Assembly: GCA_019828565.1 (NCBI GenBank)
Contig: JAHDYR010000002.1
Coordinates: forward strand, 432,591 to 496,590
DNA length: 64,000 bases
Reading direction: 5' to 3'
From: Carpediemonas membranifera
Lineage: Eukaryota > Fornicata
Under the pieces are notes generated by a model. It saw only the letters and a list, made by a program, of their open reading frames with translations. It had not been told where the DNA came from and did not search any database. Made by a program: the position numbers and the translations under genes. Positions 41,732-52,300 of the stretch are shown here, one piece after another. How positions within the stretch are numbered: position 1 is the stretch's first letter; every line of letters starts with the position of its first letter.

Positions 41732-41827
41732 CTGTCCTCGGAAAACTCGCACAAGCCCTCCAAACAGTCAGCGACAGAAGGTTTGACACAGCTTGCGCCT
41801 GCTATCACCCTGCCCGCCTCTCATTGG

Positions 41828-44131
41828 ATGGTGCAGTTTTATGTCTCGAACAACAAAAAAACGATGTCTGGGCGCCCAAGCAGCAAGTCTACAACGATGC
41901 GGTCCAGCGCAAAACAACAGACTGGAACAAAACAGCCAGTAAGGTTGAAAATTAGCGATTTGGTTCAGCTCTGCGCTAGTTGTGACGTCATGATGGTTAA
42001 GTCCCTCCGCATCGACGAGTATCTGGACAACAACAACGTCACAGACGAAGACGATCGTCAATTCATCACGCAGACTCTCTACGGCCTCGAGCAGCACGAG
42101 GATCTGCTGAAGAAGACTCTACAGATGTACCTGGAGAGCGTCCCCACCGCCCTACCTACCGACGGGCCCGTGTACCGGGTTATGATCTACTGGATCGCCT
42201 TCCGTCTGGAGGAGATGGGCATGAAGCAGCTCATACGTCTAATCAGGACCCAGGGCAGTCCGAAGGCCCTGAGCTTCATCCGGTTCTTCACGGACAGAGA
42301 AAACGAAGCCCGCATCGCTGAGGCGTGGGAGCAGTTCTATGACCGGACGCACACTCGCGAGGTGATGCTTGGCGACCTCTACCGCTTGGCAGAAGAGGCT
42401 CAGGCCGACATCGACGCGCTCATCTCCGCAGTCGAGCAGCCCGCGATGACGGGCACGGTAGACGTCCCCAAGGAGGCCAAGACCACCCGCCCCGAGCCTT
42501 TCAACATCACCCAACCAGCTCCCCGCGCCCTGCCCGAGCCAGAGGTGCTCAGCACGGATTTCAAGTCCCTTGACGTTCCCTCGTACGACGACCATAAGAA
42601 GATCGCCAAGAAACTCGAAAAGGCCAAGATGGAGCGCAAGCCTGTGGTTCCTAAGGCGCCGAAGCTTAGTGCAGTCAACCGACCCTCCAAGACCCAGCGC
42701 CTCAAGGAGCAGCTGGCCGAGGCCGAGGCTGCCCCCGCCCCGTTCAAGAGCAGGCCCGTCCCGCCTCCGCCCAAGGCCACAGTCCGCCTGAATGCCACGG
42801 CCATCCTCCGTGAGGACGCTTTGTACCGTAAGCGGATCCGTGAAGAGGCTGACATGCTTCAGAAGTACGAGCAGGAGCTGAGGGATGGACGTTCGTTCGA
42901 GCAGTGGAGAGAGGAGCAGCTTAAGGCCGACGCGGAGAAGGAGGCGGTGCTCATCGCCCAGAGGAAGGCGGATAGCGCTGCTGCGTTCGAAGACGCCCGC
43001 GAGAGTCGTCTCTTGGATCTGTTGAAGAAACAGGAAGATGTAGCCGATATGCAGGCCGCCCTTGCCGAGCAAAAGAACATCAGCGAGGAGGAGCGGGCCA
43101 AGGAAGCGGCTCGACTCAAGGCAAAGGCCGCCCGACTCCAGCAAAAGATCAAGGAGGGTACAAAGAAGGCAGCCGAGGCTGTGCTCGAGGAAAACAGGAA
43201 GAAGTCAGACGTCGTGAAGAAGGAGAACGAGGAACTCAGGGCAAGAGTTGAAGCTGAGCGGGAGGCCGAGCGGAAGCAGCGCGAGGATCTTATCCGACAG
43301 ATCAGGGCCCTCGAGAAGGTCCCTAGGCCTGACATCGGACGGGAGTTCGACCCAGCTACCTCTTCAGGTCAGGGGTTCTTGAACGAAATGTCTCTGGTGG
43401 AGCTGAAGGAGCGGCTGGTGATCATGAAGGAGATAGAGGAGGCGGAGGAAGAGAGGAAGCGAGAAGCGATCAAGGAAGCGAAGCGGGCGAAGGAGAGCGA
43501 GCTGCTCGGCAAGGCGTCGAGGATCAAGAAGTACAGACAAGCGGCGCACGTGGCAGCACGGAAAGAGCGCGAGAGTAAGGTCAGCTCAAGAGCGTCTACC
43601 GCCAGTATGATTGAGCAGAAGCGGATGCAGAGCGCGGCACAGGTGCAGACGAGACTCGACGCCAAGCGGGAGAAGCGGCGGGAAGAGGCGCTCAAACTTG
43701 CTGCTGCAGCTAGAGAAAAGCGTGAGCATGCGAAGAAACTGAACGAGGAGGCGCGGCAGACCAAGCAGAGGTGGTACCGCGACTTGTCCCACAACGCTGA
43801 GAAGAAGCTCGTGCAGCTCGAGCATGAACGAAATGGTGGTCGTGAGGCAGAGGCAGTTGCCCGGCAACGCGACGAGGCCAACCTCAAGGCTTACCGGCAG
43901 ATGCAGGACGACGAGCGGGCCGCCAAGAAGGAGGCTGCCGACGCTCTTCTCGAAGAACAGCGGGCAGCTGCAGAAGAGGCTCGGATGCTAGAGGCGACGG
44001 CCAATGCGGAGAAGATGGAGAAGGTGCGCAGCATCAAGGCGGCGGCGCGGCAGAAGCTGGAGGACACACAGCCGTATACTGCGATGATGCTGGAGGAGAC
44101 GAGGAGGACAGGAACCGTCGCTGTAGATTAA
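41828..44131 (+). CDS. CFAP99: Cilia- and flagella-associated protein CFAP99
   Basis: 767 residues from ATG 41828; ATG 41864 (MSGRPSSKST) is the alternative. The N-terminal helical domain (IDEYLDNNNVTDEDDRQFIT, LYGLEQHEDLLKKTLQMYLE, YRVMIYWIAFRLEEMGMKQL, SFIRFFTDRENEARIAEAWE and FYDRTHTREVMLGDLYRL) follows the CFAP99 plan. A Pro-rich linker and a very long basic coiled coil (from about residue 300) complete it. CFAP99 is an axonemal protein tied to radial spoke/central apparatus function; exact placement is not deducible here. Together with RSP4/6 it supports a motile flagellum. Single exon. Confidence 0.78.
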   Translation: MVQFYVSNNKKTMSGRPSSKSTTMRSSAKQQTGTKQPVRLKISDLVQLCASCDVMMVKSLRIDEYLDNNNVTDEDDRQFITQTLYGLEQHEDLLKKTLQMYLESVPTALPTDGPVYRVMIYWIAFRLEEMGMKQLIRLIRTQGSPKALSFIRFFTDRENEARIAEAWEQFYDRTHTREVMLGDLYRLAEEAQADIDALISAVEQPAMTGTVDVPKEAKTTRPEPFNITQPAPRALPEPEVLSTDFKSLDVPSYDDHKKIAKKLEKAKMERKPVVPKAPKLSAVNRPSKTQRLKEQLAEAEAAPAPFKSRPVPPPPKATVRLNATAILREDALYRKRIREEADMLQKYEQELRDGRSFEQWREEQLKADAEKEAVLIAQRKADSAAAFEDARESRLLDLLKKQEDVADMQAALAEQKNISEEERAKEAARLKAKAARLQQKIKEGTKKAAEAVLEENRKKSDVVKKENEELRARVEAEREAERKQREDLIRQIRALEKVPRPDIGREFDPATSSGQGFLNEMSLVELKERLVIMKEIEEAEEERKREAIKEAKRAKESELLGKASRIKKYRQAAHVAARKERESKVSSRASTASMIEQKRMQSAAQVQTRLDAKREKRREEALKLAAAAREKREHAKKLNEEARQTKQRWYRDLSHNAEKKLVQLEHERNGGREAEAVARQRDEANLKAYRQMQDDERAAKKEAADALLEEQRAAAEEARMLEATANAEKMEKVRSIKAAARQKLEDTQPYTAMMLEETRRTGTVAVD

Positions 44132-44299
44132 AGGCCTCACTTCAAGGCGTTGTCGGGCGTAGATAGTTGTTGTGGAATTACCGATGCGAGTGCGCATAAA
44201 ACACACACATCAGTGCGCCACGTCGGCTTCGCGGCTGGCGAGTCGGCGAGTCGGAAGGCAGTCAGAATTTGACATCTGCTGAACTGAGCGCCAGGAGCG

Positions 44300-45912
44300 A
44301 TGAGCAGCACTGATTCCACGCATGCCGCTGCTAGAGAGGTGCTTATCTCCGCATTCCGTCTTTCAGTCGCCATCACCGCCTCGATCCCCGGGGACGTCCC
44401 CACATTGCTCAAAGAGGCCTTCTCCAGGCACTTCGACGAGCAGATGCCCGCGATCCACGACGCAGAGACCACAAATACACCGACCAGCGCCGCATCGCTC
44501 GATTCCCTCACCGCCATGCTCTCCGAGATCCCCCCTCTCGCGCCAGCCGCGCAAGTCCTCCTCGACCGCGCCCGCTCGATCATCACCAACGGCCCCCCGC
44601 TGTCCATGAACGTCGAGCTCGCGGCGGGGCAGGAGCTCCCGGCCGCCCTGCACACGCTCAACCAGGGCGCGGTGTGGGCGTGTCTGCTGGGTGGCGGGGC
44701 CAACCCAGACCTCGAGGACAGGGTGCTGGAGGAGTATCCAGAGGAGTGGCCAGACGCCATCGAGATGCGTGACAAGATCCGCGACGCTCTCACCCCCGAG
44801 GGCAAGTGCCTCTGGTTCCTCTGCCGCAAGTTCTTTTTCACGCTGAACGTCGCCGAGAAGGACGGCGAATGCAATCAATACTATTGGCGAGAAAGATTCT
44901 ACCACCACCGCATGTACATGGGCCGACTCTTCATGCTCTGCATTGATGATTACGACACCTCCTTCACTAGGGCCAGAATGCCCAGGGCCCTCGAAGTCTG
45001 TATCGAATGGTCAACCTACATCGACAGGACGCCCAAGGGCCTGTGGGGCTGGGGGGAGAACAAACATGGTCAGCTGGGGTTCGAGTCATCATATCGCGAG
45101 TTCGTTGACCTGACCCGCCTCACCTTCCCCGCCTGCCCGAAGGTCGCGGAACTTGAGGCCAGCCAGCCCCCCTGGGAGAAGCACAGGATGGTGACTGCTT
45201 TGTCGATGGAGGAAGATCAGACGTTCATCCTCACCCCAGTCGGCACTGTCATGGCCGGCTTCAATGCTCAGAGATATGTCGGCCCAGTCGACCGGGCGAT
45301 CAGGAATCACTTCCACCCAGTCGCTGTGCCAACTGGCTTTGTCCCAGATCACATCATGCAGGGTAGCAGAGTTGCCATCCTCTCCATGGGCGATCGGCAG
45401 ATGATCGGCGGGAGCAATTGGGATGGCCGCCTGGGACTCGGGCACGAGAATTGGGTGACCGGCTTCGACTTGCCCTTCAGGGTCGACCGGATCATGCCAG
45501 ACATAGACTTCAACATATTCCTCAGCGGCCGCCAGCCGCTCTTCGCTGGGATGGTTCCCTTTGATATCCAGGATACCGCGAGGATGACAAGATCCCCATA
45601 GCCACCCCGCTCCGGTTCCCTGAGAGGGTCAAGGGGTTCTTCATATCACGCCAAGAGCTGATCTGGGTCACAGAAGGCAAGACCCATTATTGTAAGCATC
45701 ATGAAGAACCCATCATTCTCCCCTTCGAAGCGACAAGTTTCTGTAAGGGCTCCTTCTGCAACCCGGCCGGCCAGTGGTTCGAGGCGTCACATGGCTCGGG
45801 CGAAGTGGCTGAGATGAAGGAGTGCGATGCGCCCAGCCAAGAAGATTGGTGTCAGATCATCCCAGTCAACATTGACCTGTGGCCCATGCAGCAACAAGAT
45901 TCGAACCCATGA
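44300..45912 (+). pseudogene. RCC1-like repeat gene, family copy 4, broken by a 16-bp deletion
   Basis: The frame from ATG 44300 (MSSTDSTHAAAREVLISAFR) contains only the second helical module and then the RCC1-like region, with central variants as in copy 2 (VDRAIRNHFHP). It runs into a false stop at 45599-45601. Against copy 2, sixteen bases are missing at 45568-45571, exactly between two CCAG repeats, which shifts the frame. Beyond it the old frame continues (GYREDDKIPIATPLRFPERV, then IWVTEGKTHYCKHHEEPI) to TGA 45910-45912. The truncated 433-residue product could still be made, but it would lack the last blades. Confidence 0.8.
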
Positions 45913-46187
45913 CGCATGAGAGTCGACTCTGCCCAGACAATTCATTTACCATTGCCCTGGAAATTTTGTCGCGGTCCTTTGGTGCCCGCCAGCTGACTTG
46001 CGGCCACATCTTTTGCATCGCCAATATCACTTGAATTAACGAGAGAGCTTTCATTTGTCGAATTTAGCCCAGCGTCAGCAGTGTCGAGTGATATACATAG
46101 CGCCATAAACCGTAAACTGCACTGTGTTGACGCCGAATAATCCGGAACGTTGCACCCAGAGGCATCACAGTCCATTTGCAGCCATAC

Positions 46188-46868
46188 ATGACCAAGAGCT
46201 CTTTATCTGACTTCAAGTACTATCTTTTTGACTTCGACGGCACCCTCTTTGACTCGTTTGACCTAATCGTCGCCACCAGCAACGCCTGTGCCTGCAAGTA
46301 CCGTCCAGACCTATTTACTGAGAACAATCTCCCCGATAGAGCCTTTGTGGAGACCCTTATCGGCCGTTCTCTCAGGGACATGCTTCAGCAGATTCTTCAG
46401 AAGGAAATCACCGACGAGTTCTACGAAGAGGCGTACAAGTTCTTCAGGACGTATCAGCAGAGCATGTTCCACAAGCATGCCAAGCTCTTCCCCAACGTAA
46501 TGGACACGATCCGGGGCTTGAAGACCAAGGGCCACAAGGTCGCCATCGTCACCAGCCGCACCCGCCCCACGCTGCTCCCCTACACTGAGCACTTCGGCAT
46601 CAGACAGATTGTCGACGCCATCGTCTCTCCCGAGGACGTCGAGGCCCACAAACCCGACCCAGCCCCAGTCCGCAAGGCCATGGGGCTGCTGGGCGCGGTG
46701 GACCCCGCTGAGGTCGTCATGATCGGCGACACCGAGTTCGACATTGAGGCCGGGCATAACGCTGGCGTGTCCTCGTGTCTGGTAGGGTGGTCTGCCACCC
46801 CCCTGGAGAGGCTGCCCCGCCCTCCTACTTTTATCGCCAAGACCATGAGCGACTTTATCGGCACTTAA
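46188..46868 (+). CDS. HAD-family phosphatase, phosphoglycolate-phosphatase-like
   Basis: 226 residues from ATG 46188. All four HAD motifs are present: I, FDFDGTLFDS; II, VAIVTSR; III, lysine in AHKPDPAP; IV, MIGDTEFDIEAG. A helical cap lies between motifs I and II (about residues 20-85), as in the Gph/PpaX type. Likely acts on a small phosphomonoester such as 2-phosphoglycolate or a nucleotide; the substrate is not determined. A GTAAACTGCAC motif lies about 75 bp upstream. The stop is only 27 bp before the TRM9 start on the same strand. Confidence 0.82.
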   Translation: MTKSSLSDFKYYLFDFDGTLFDSFDLIVATSNACACKYRPDLFTENNLPDRAFVETLIGRSLRDMLQQILQKEITDEFYEEAYKFFRTYQQSMFHKHAKLFPNVMDTIRGLKTKGHKVAIVTSRTRPTLLPYTEHFGIRQIVDAIVSPEDVEAHKPDPAPVRKAMGLLGAVDPAEVVMIGDTEFDIEAGHNAGVSSCLVGWSATPLERLPRPPTFIAKTMSDFIGT

Positions 46869-46895
46869 CACGTTGGAGAGGTGCGTTTTGTCAAC

Positions 46896-47716
46896 ATGGC
46901 GCCAGTGCAGGTTTGCCGCTGGCTGAGCGTGATGCCAACATCAATTGAAGTTGATGACCATAAAGACGTCGAGCAGAAGTATGTGAAGGAGGTTTACGAC
47001 GTTATTGCTGCTCATTTCGCCTCCACACGGACCAAAGGCCCTGTTAGTCCCGTGTTCCCCGTCTTATCCAGTGGGCTCCCGTCAAGGCCTATTTGAACAA
47101 GCTCCCCGATCATTCGGTAGTCCTAGACGTTGGATGCGGCAACGGCAAGTACTTCCTCGTGAACCCGCGTCTGTTCATGGCCGGCCTGGACCAATCCGCC
47201 GAGCTCGCCAAGATCGCCATCAAATCGGGCAACCCGCTCGGCCTCACCGTCGGCAATGCCACCGCCCTCCCCTTTTCGTCCGGCGCCTTTGACCATGTGC
47301 TCTCCATCGCGGTGCTTCACCACCTTTCCGACCCCGCTACCCGGGCGACCATGTTGGGCGAACTCATCCGTGTCACCCGCCCCGGGGGCACCGTGTTCGT
47401 CTCAGTGTGGTCTACTAACGCCCCGTCGGCCGGTAAGCGGAAGGGCCCTGGGCAGGAGCCCGGGCAGGACAGGCTTGTCCCATGGCACCTGCAAAAGAAG
47501 TTCGCGGACGACGATAAGGTGGCGAAAGCACAGACACCGCACGACAACACGGGCGACACGAGGAACTTGGAGGTGTTCTACCGCTACTACCACTTCTTCA
47601 GGGAGGGCGAGCTCGAGGAGGCCGTGAGGGATGCCGCCGAGACGTGCGGCCGAGAAGTCTCGGTGGAGGTCAGCTCAGACAAGGGGAACTGGTACGCCGA
47701 GATCACTGTGCACTGA
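46896..47716 (+). CDS. TRM9: tRNA wobble-uridine carboxymethyl methyltransferase TRM9, two exons
   Basis: Modelled as join(46896..47042,47072..47716), 263 residues. Exon 1 ends with the TRM9/ALKBH8 signature YDVIAAHFASTRTKGP. Removing a 29-nt intron continues it as WAPVKAYLNKLPDHSVVLDV, matching the TRxKPWP...FL....VLDVGCGNGKY pattern. The SAM site is LDVGCGNGKY, followed by FDHVLSIAVLHHLSD and VTRPGGTVFVSVWS. TRM9 methylates cm5U34 in certain tRNAs with a TRM112 partner. No AlkB or RRM domains are present, so this is the yeast-type stand-alone enzyme. An alternative later start is ATG 46932. Confidence 0.85.
47043..47071 (+). other. Predicted spliceosomal intron in TRM9, 29 nt
   Basis: Donor GTTAGT, acceptor end CTTATCCAG, phase 0. 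Removal restores the conserved TK-P-W junction of the TRM9 family and joins two otherwise incompatible frames. Confidence 0.85.
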
Positions 47717-47816
47717 GAGGCAGTGGGCAGGTGGAACACGGGTCAGGTAAGGCGGTCTCTCGATTTCCGGCTCTTCGTGGTTAAACTGCACGACGAGATT
47801 ACGACGGCCCAAACGA

Positions 47817-49151
47817 ATGGATGAACAGCGCACCGCTCTTTTGTCACCGACAAATGAGCCAGATATTACTGAAACACCCATGTTATCTGATGAGTACATC
47901 GACTCGCCGTCCCTGGACCCCAAACCAAAGCAGCCCTTCCTCCGCCGAGCATACAGCGTCTGTGTGTTCATCTCACTTGGATTAGCGATGATGACCGCGT
48001 TCAATGCGATGATCTCTCTCTCCGACTACTGGAACAGCGTGTACCCCGGTCGCCACATGGAGTGGAAGGCCACGCTCTTCTTCTTCTTCATCAACCCGCC
48101 CCTGTACCTCGCCATGATCTTCCTCATCCGTCTGCTGCCCCACATTGTGTGGCTTGCCGGGTCTGTGGCTGTCACGGTGCTTTCGTTCCTCCTGCTTCCA
48201 GCCATGCCGCTCGTCCTTCCCCTCGAGGTCGCAGAATACGCCTGCCTGCTCCTCATACTCACCGCAGGTGCGGCATACTCGGTACTAGGGTCGACCGTCA
48301 TGGCCGTGTCGTCCATCGCAGGCCCCGCGTCCGTCCAGATGGTCATGGTTGGCCAGGGGCTCGCCGGGGTGGTCGTCATCGGCGTCCGTATAGCCACAAA
48401 GCTCGTGCTCACTGCAGGAATAGTCGGCCATGACGACGGGGTGACCATCTCTGCCGTTCTCTTCTTCCTCATCTGCTCGGCCATCGTCAGCTCCTCTGTC
48501 CCGCTGTACGCCGCACTGCTGCTCATGGACCGCAAGGACAGGGTCCACAGCGAAGCATATGAGCCAATAACCGGCGAGGAGGCCGAGGAGCCAGCCCCTA
48601 CCAGCCCCGCCCGGGCCCTCTCGGTCTGGTGCCACAGAGTCGTCGCCATCTTCAGACAGCAGTTCCCGGCCAACCTCTCTGTGTGCGCGGTGTACCTGGC
48701 GACGTCCTCGTGCTTCCCCGGGATGGCCGTCGCCTTGCTGTCCGGGACCCCCGCACTCGACTCCACTGGCTGGTTCGCCATCATAGTGTTGCTCACATTC
48801 ATGGTCGGTGACCAGCTCGGCCGTCTGCTGCCCCGCATCCCGCTGTTCCGCCTTGGGCCATGGGCGGTGGCGTCACTCGCCCTGGCCCGACTCTTGACCA
48901 TTCCCACATTTACCGTGCTTTACATGTTACGTGAGGTCGTCATAATTGCCCCCCTGCCCCCTGTGCTAGTGTTCGTGTTCTCTCTGTCGAACGGGCTGCT
49001 CTCCACCAGGGCTTTCATGCAGTCGTCTGAGATGCTCCCCCCCGAGCTGACCGACTTGGGCGGAGTCGTCATGACGATGGCCCAGGTCTCAATCATATTC
49101 ACCGGAAACATGCTCGGGCTACTACTGGGCTACATCCCGCAGGTGAAGTGA
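47817..49151 (+). CDS. Equilibrative nucleoside transporter (ENT/SLC29 family)
   Basis: 444 residues from ATG 47817. About ten transmembrane helices follow a 45-residue cytosolic N-terminus. The first helix carries FNAMISLSDYW, equivalent to the ENT motif (W)NxxIxxxDYF. A large acidic loop (AYEPITGEEAEEPAPTSP) sits between helices 6 and 7, as is usual in ENTs. The C-terminal half includes FMVGDQLGRLLPRIP, corresponding to the D..GR motif of the family. Probably imports nucleosides or nucleobases at the plasma membrane, as expected of an organism depending on purine salvage; the latter is inference. A TTAAACTGCAC motif starts 37 bp before the ATG. Confidence 0.82.
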   Translation: MDEQRTALLSPTNEPDITETPMLSDEYIDSPSLDPKPKQPFLRRAYSVCVFISLGLAMMTAFNAMISLSDYWNSVYPGRHMEWKATLFFFFINPPLYLAMIFLIRLLPHIVWLAGSVAVTVLSFLLLPAMPLVLPLEVAEYACLLLILTAGAAYSVLGSTVMAVSSIAGPASVQMVMVGQGLAGVVVIGVRIATKLVLTAGIVGHDDGVTISAVLFFLICSAIVSSSVPLYAALLLMDRKDRVHSEAYEPITGEEAEEPAPTSPARALSVWCHRVVAIFRQQFPANLSVCAVYLATSSCFPGMAVALLSGTPALDSTGWFAIIVLLTFMVGDQLGRLLPRIPLFRLGPWAVASLALARLLTIPTFTVLYMLREVVIIAPLPPVLVFVFSLSNGLLSTRAFMQSSEMLPPELTDLGGVVMTMAQVSIIFTGNMLGLLLGYIPQVK

Positions 49152-49382
49152 GTGATTGCTGTGTAATAGTGGTTTTGTCGTAAATTTTGATTTTTTGAAA
49201 TACGCAGTCGTGTGGGGGTTGTGGAGACGGGTTGGCCCAGGATGTCGGGGGCAATGACGAAAGGGCTTAGTGGCGGCTGAAAAATCGGGGCCAGGCCGTG
49301 ATGGAATCGCATCATGGCCCAGATCTTCCTGAGATTTTCCTCAGAAAATTCATCTTGAGTGAGAAGGCAAAGACGCACGTGT

Positions 49383-52300
49383 ATGGACACCACCGGTCGG
49401 ATGATGTCCCAGCACATCAATAGTCGTCTACCAAAGCCACATACGTTGCCTCCAGAAGTTTTAGCGTTCTCAACGGGTCCAAGCGCCGCAGAACGGCTTC
49501 GTGCGAGCCGCATTCAGCAGAAGGCCCACGAAGAGAAGCAACGAGCACAAGATATTCAGAAAGAGATTGCTGAGCGTGAATTGGCATTGAAAGAAACAGA
49601 GCGCGGCCTTCAACGGCAGAAGGATGAGCTCGAAAGAGCCCAACGCTCTTTCGACCTCGACAGGAAGGAACAGTATGACCTCCTGGCCCGCAAGGAGGCC
49701 CAGATTGACCATGAAATCGAGCAGCAGCGCAAGAAGCTGGCCGACGAGACCGCCGCGGCAACGCGCCAGGCCGAGCGCACACTGAAGGAGGCCAGCGACG
49801 AGGCTGCCCGCGTCCTTGCCGCCGCGCGCGAGGGAGGCCCAGAAGGCGGAGCGCGCCGCTGAGGCCGCCCGCGAGCGCGAGCGCGCACTCGCCCAGACGG
49901 AGCGCGAGGTGACCGAGAAGTCGACGCGCCTCGCCAACGCCGACAACGAGATCCGCGACCTGCAGCGCAAGCGCGACACGCTCGAGGCCGAGATCGCACG
50001 GCTTGAGCAGCGCGAGACGCACGGCTTCGAGCAGGAGCGCAAGGAGCTCGAGGCTGAGCTCGCCGACAGACGCCGCGCCGTCGAGCGCGAGCTGACCGAG
50101 CTGCGCGACGCCGCCAGCACCGAGCTCTCGCGCAAGACCCGCGTCTTCGAGGACGACGCCGCCGCCAAGGAGCGCGCCCTCCGCGCCCAGCAGGCCGACA
50201 TCGAGGACGCGCAGCGCCGCCTGACCCAGCAGGAGGAGAAGCTGCAGGACGTCATCCGCGAACGCATGGCCGGTGCCCGCGCTGACTTCGACAAGGAGGT
50301 CGCCGCCCGCGAGGCCGAGGACAAACGCCGCGCCGAGCAGCAGCAGACCGCGCTTTCAACCGAGCGCGCCCGCCTGCAGAAGCTCGAGGAGGAACTCAGC
50401 CAGAAGATCCGCGCGTTCCAGCAGGAGCGACAGGAGCTCAAGGCCGACGCCGCCGACTTCGAGCGCCGCGCCCGCGACGAGTCTGCCGAGATCGAGCGTG
50501 AGCGACTCAAGCTTGAGTCACGCCGTGTGGAGCTCGAAGAGGAGCTGCGCAAGGCCAGCTTCGAGCAGGAGCGCGCACTCGATGCCGCGCGCCGCGAGCA
50601 CCAGAACGAACTTGACGCCAGCCGCAAGGGAGATCGAGGCGATGCGCGAGAAGGTGCTCGCCAGCATGGATCGCGCCCAGGCCGACGCCGCAGAGATGAA
50701 GTCTAAGCTTGCCGACGTTGATGCCGACCGGCAGAATATTGCGATCAGCAAGGCGCGCTACGAGCAGTCGAAGGAGGATATGGCCGGCTGGGAGCGCCGC
50801 CGCGCGGAGAGCGAGCAGCAGCTGGAGCGCGTCAAGTCCGAGCTTCAGAACGACCACAAGGCCCTCGCCGAGGAGCGTGCCGCGATCGACGCCCGCAATC
50901 GCGAGCTGACCAACGTCGACAACAAGCTCAAGCTCGAGGCCGACGCGCTTGAGCGCCAGAAGCGCCAGCTCGCCGACACCACCCGCGAGGAGCGCGCCCA
51001 GGTCGCTGCCGAGAAGGCCCGCGCCGAGCAGGACCTCGAGCAGCAGCGCAAGAAGCTGGCCGACGAGACCGCCGCGGCAACGCGCCAGGCCGAGCGCACA
51101 CTGAAGGAGGCCAGCGACGAGGCTGCCCGCGTCCTTGCCGCCGCGCGCGAGGAGGCCCAGAAGGCGGAGCGCGCCGCTGAGGCCGCCCGCGAGCGCGAGC
51201 GCGCACTCGCCCAGACGGAGCGCGAGGTGACCGAGAAGTCGACGCGCCTCGCCAACGCCGACAACGAGATCCGCGACCTGCAGCGCAAGCGCGACACGCT
51301 CGAGGCCGAGATCGCACGGCTTGAGCAGCGCGAGACGCACGGCTTCGAGCAGGAGCGCAAGGAGCTCGAGGCTGAGCTCGCCGACAGACGCCGCGCCGTC
51401 GAGCGCGAGCTGACCGAGCTGCGCGACGCCGCCAGCACCGAGCTCTCGCGCAAGACCCGCGTCTTCGAGGACGACGCCGCCGCCAAGGAGCGCGCCCTCC
51501 GCGCCCAGCAGGCCGACATCGAGGACGCGCAGCGCCGCCTGACCCAGCAGGAGGAGAAGCTGCAGGACGTCATCCGCGAACGCATGGCCGGTGCCCGCGC
51601 TGACTTCGACAAGGAGGTCGCCGCCCGCGAGGCCGAGGACAAACGCCGCGCCGAGCAGCAGCAGACCGCGCTTTCAACCGAGCGCGCCCGCCTGCAGAAG
51701 CTCGAGGAGGAACTCAGCCAGAAGATCCGCGCGTTCCAGCAGGAGCGACAGGAGCTCAAGGCCGACGCCGCCGACTTCGAGCGCCGCGCCCGCGACGAGT
51801 CTGCCGAGATCGAGCGTGAGCGACTCAAGCTTGAGTCACGCCGTGTGGAGCTCGAAGAGGAGCTGCGCAAGGCCAGCTTCGAGCAGGAGCGCGCACTCGA
51901 TGCCGCGCGCCGCGAGCACCAGAACGAACTTGACGCCAGCCGCAAGGAGATCGAGGCGATGCGCGAGAAGGTGCTCGCCAGCATGGATCGCGCCCAGGCC
52001 GACGCCGCAGAGATGAAGTCTAAGCTTGCCGACGTTGATGCCGACCGGCAGAATATTGCGATCAGCAAGGCGCGCTACGAGCAGTCGAAGGAGGATATGG
52101 CCGGCTGGGAGCGCCGCCGCGCGGAGAGCGAGCAGCAGCTGGAGCGCGTCAAGTCCGAGCTTCAGAACGACCACAAGGCCCTCGCCGAGGAGCGTGCCGC
52201 GATCGACGCCCGCAATCGCGAGCTGACCAACGTCGACAACAAGCTCAAGCTCGAGGCCGACGCGCTTGAGCGCCAGAAGCGCCAGCTCGCCGACACCACC

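Noticed and set aside
49816-50706. A separate 296-codon gene between the two frame shifts
   Set aside because: Its sequence is exactly the middle of repeat unit 1 and continues the coiled-coil frame on both sides of two single-G insertions.
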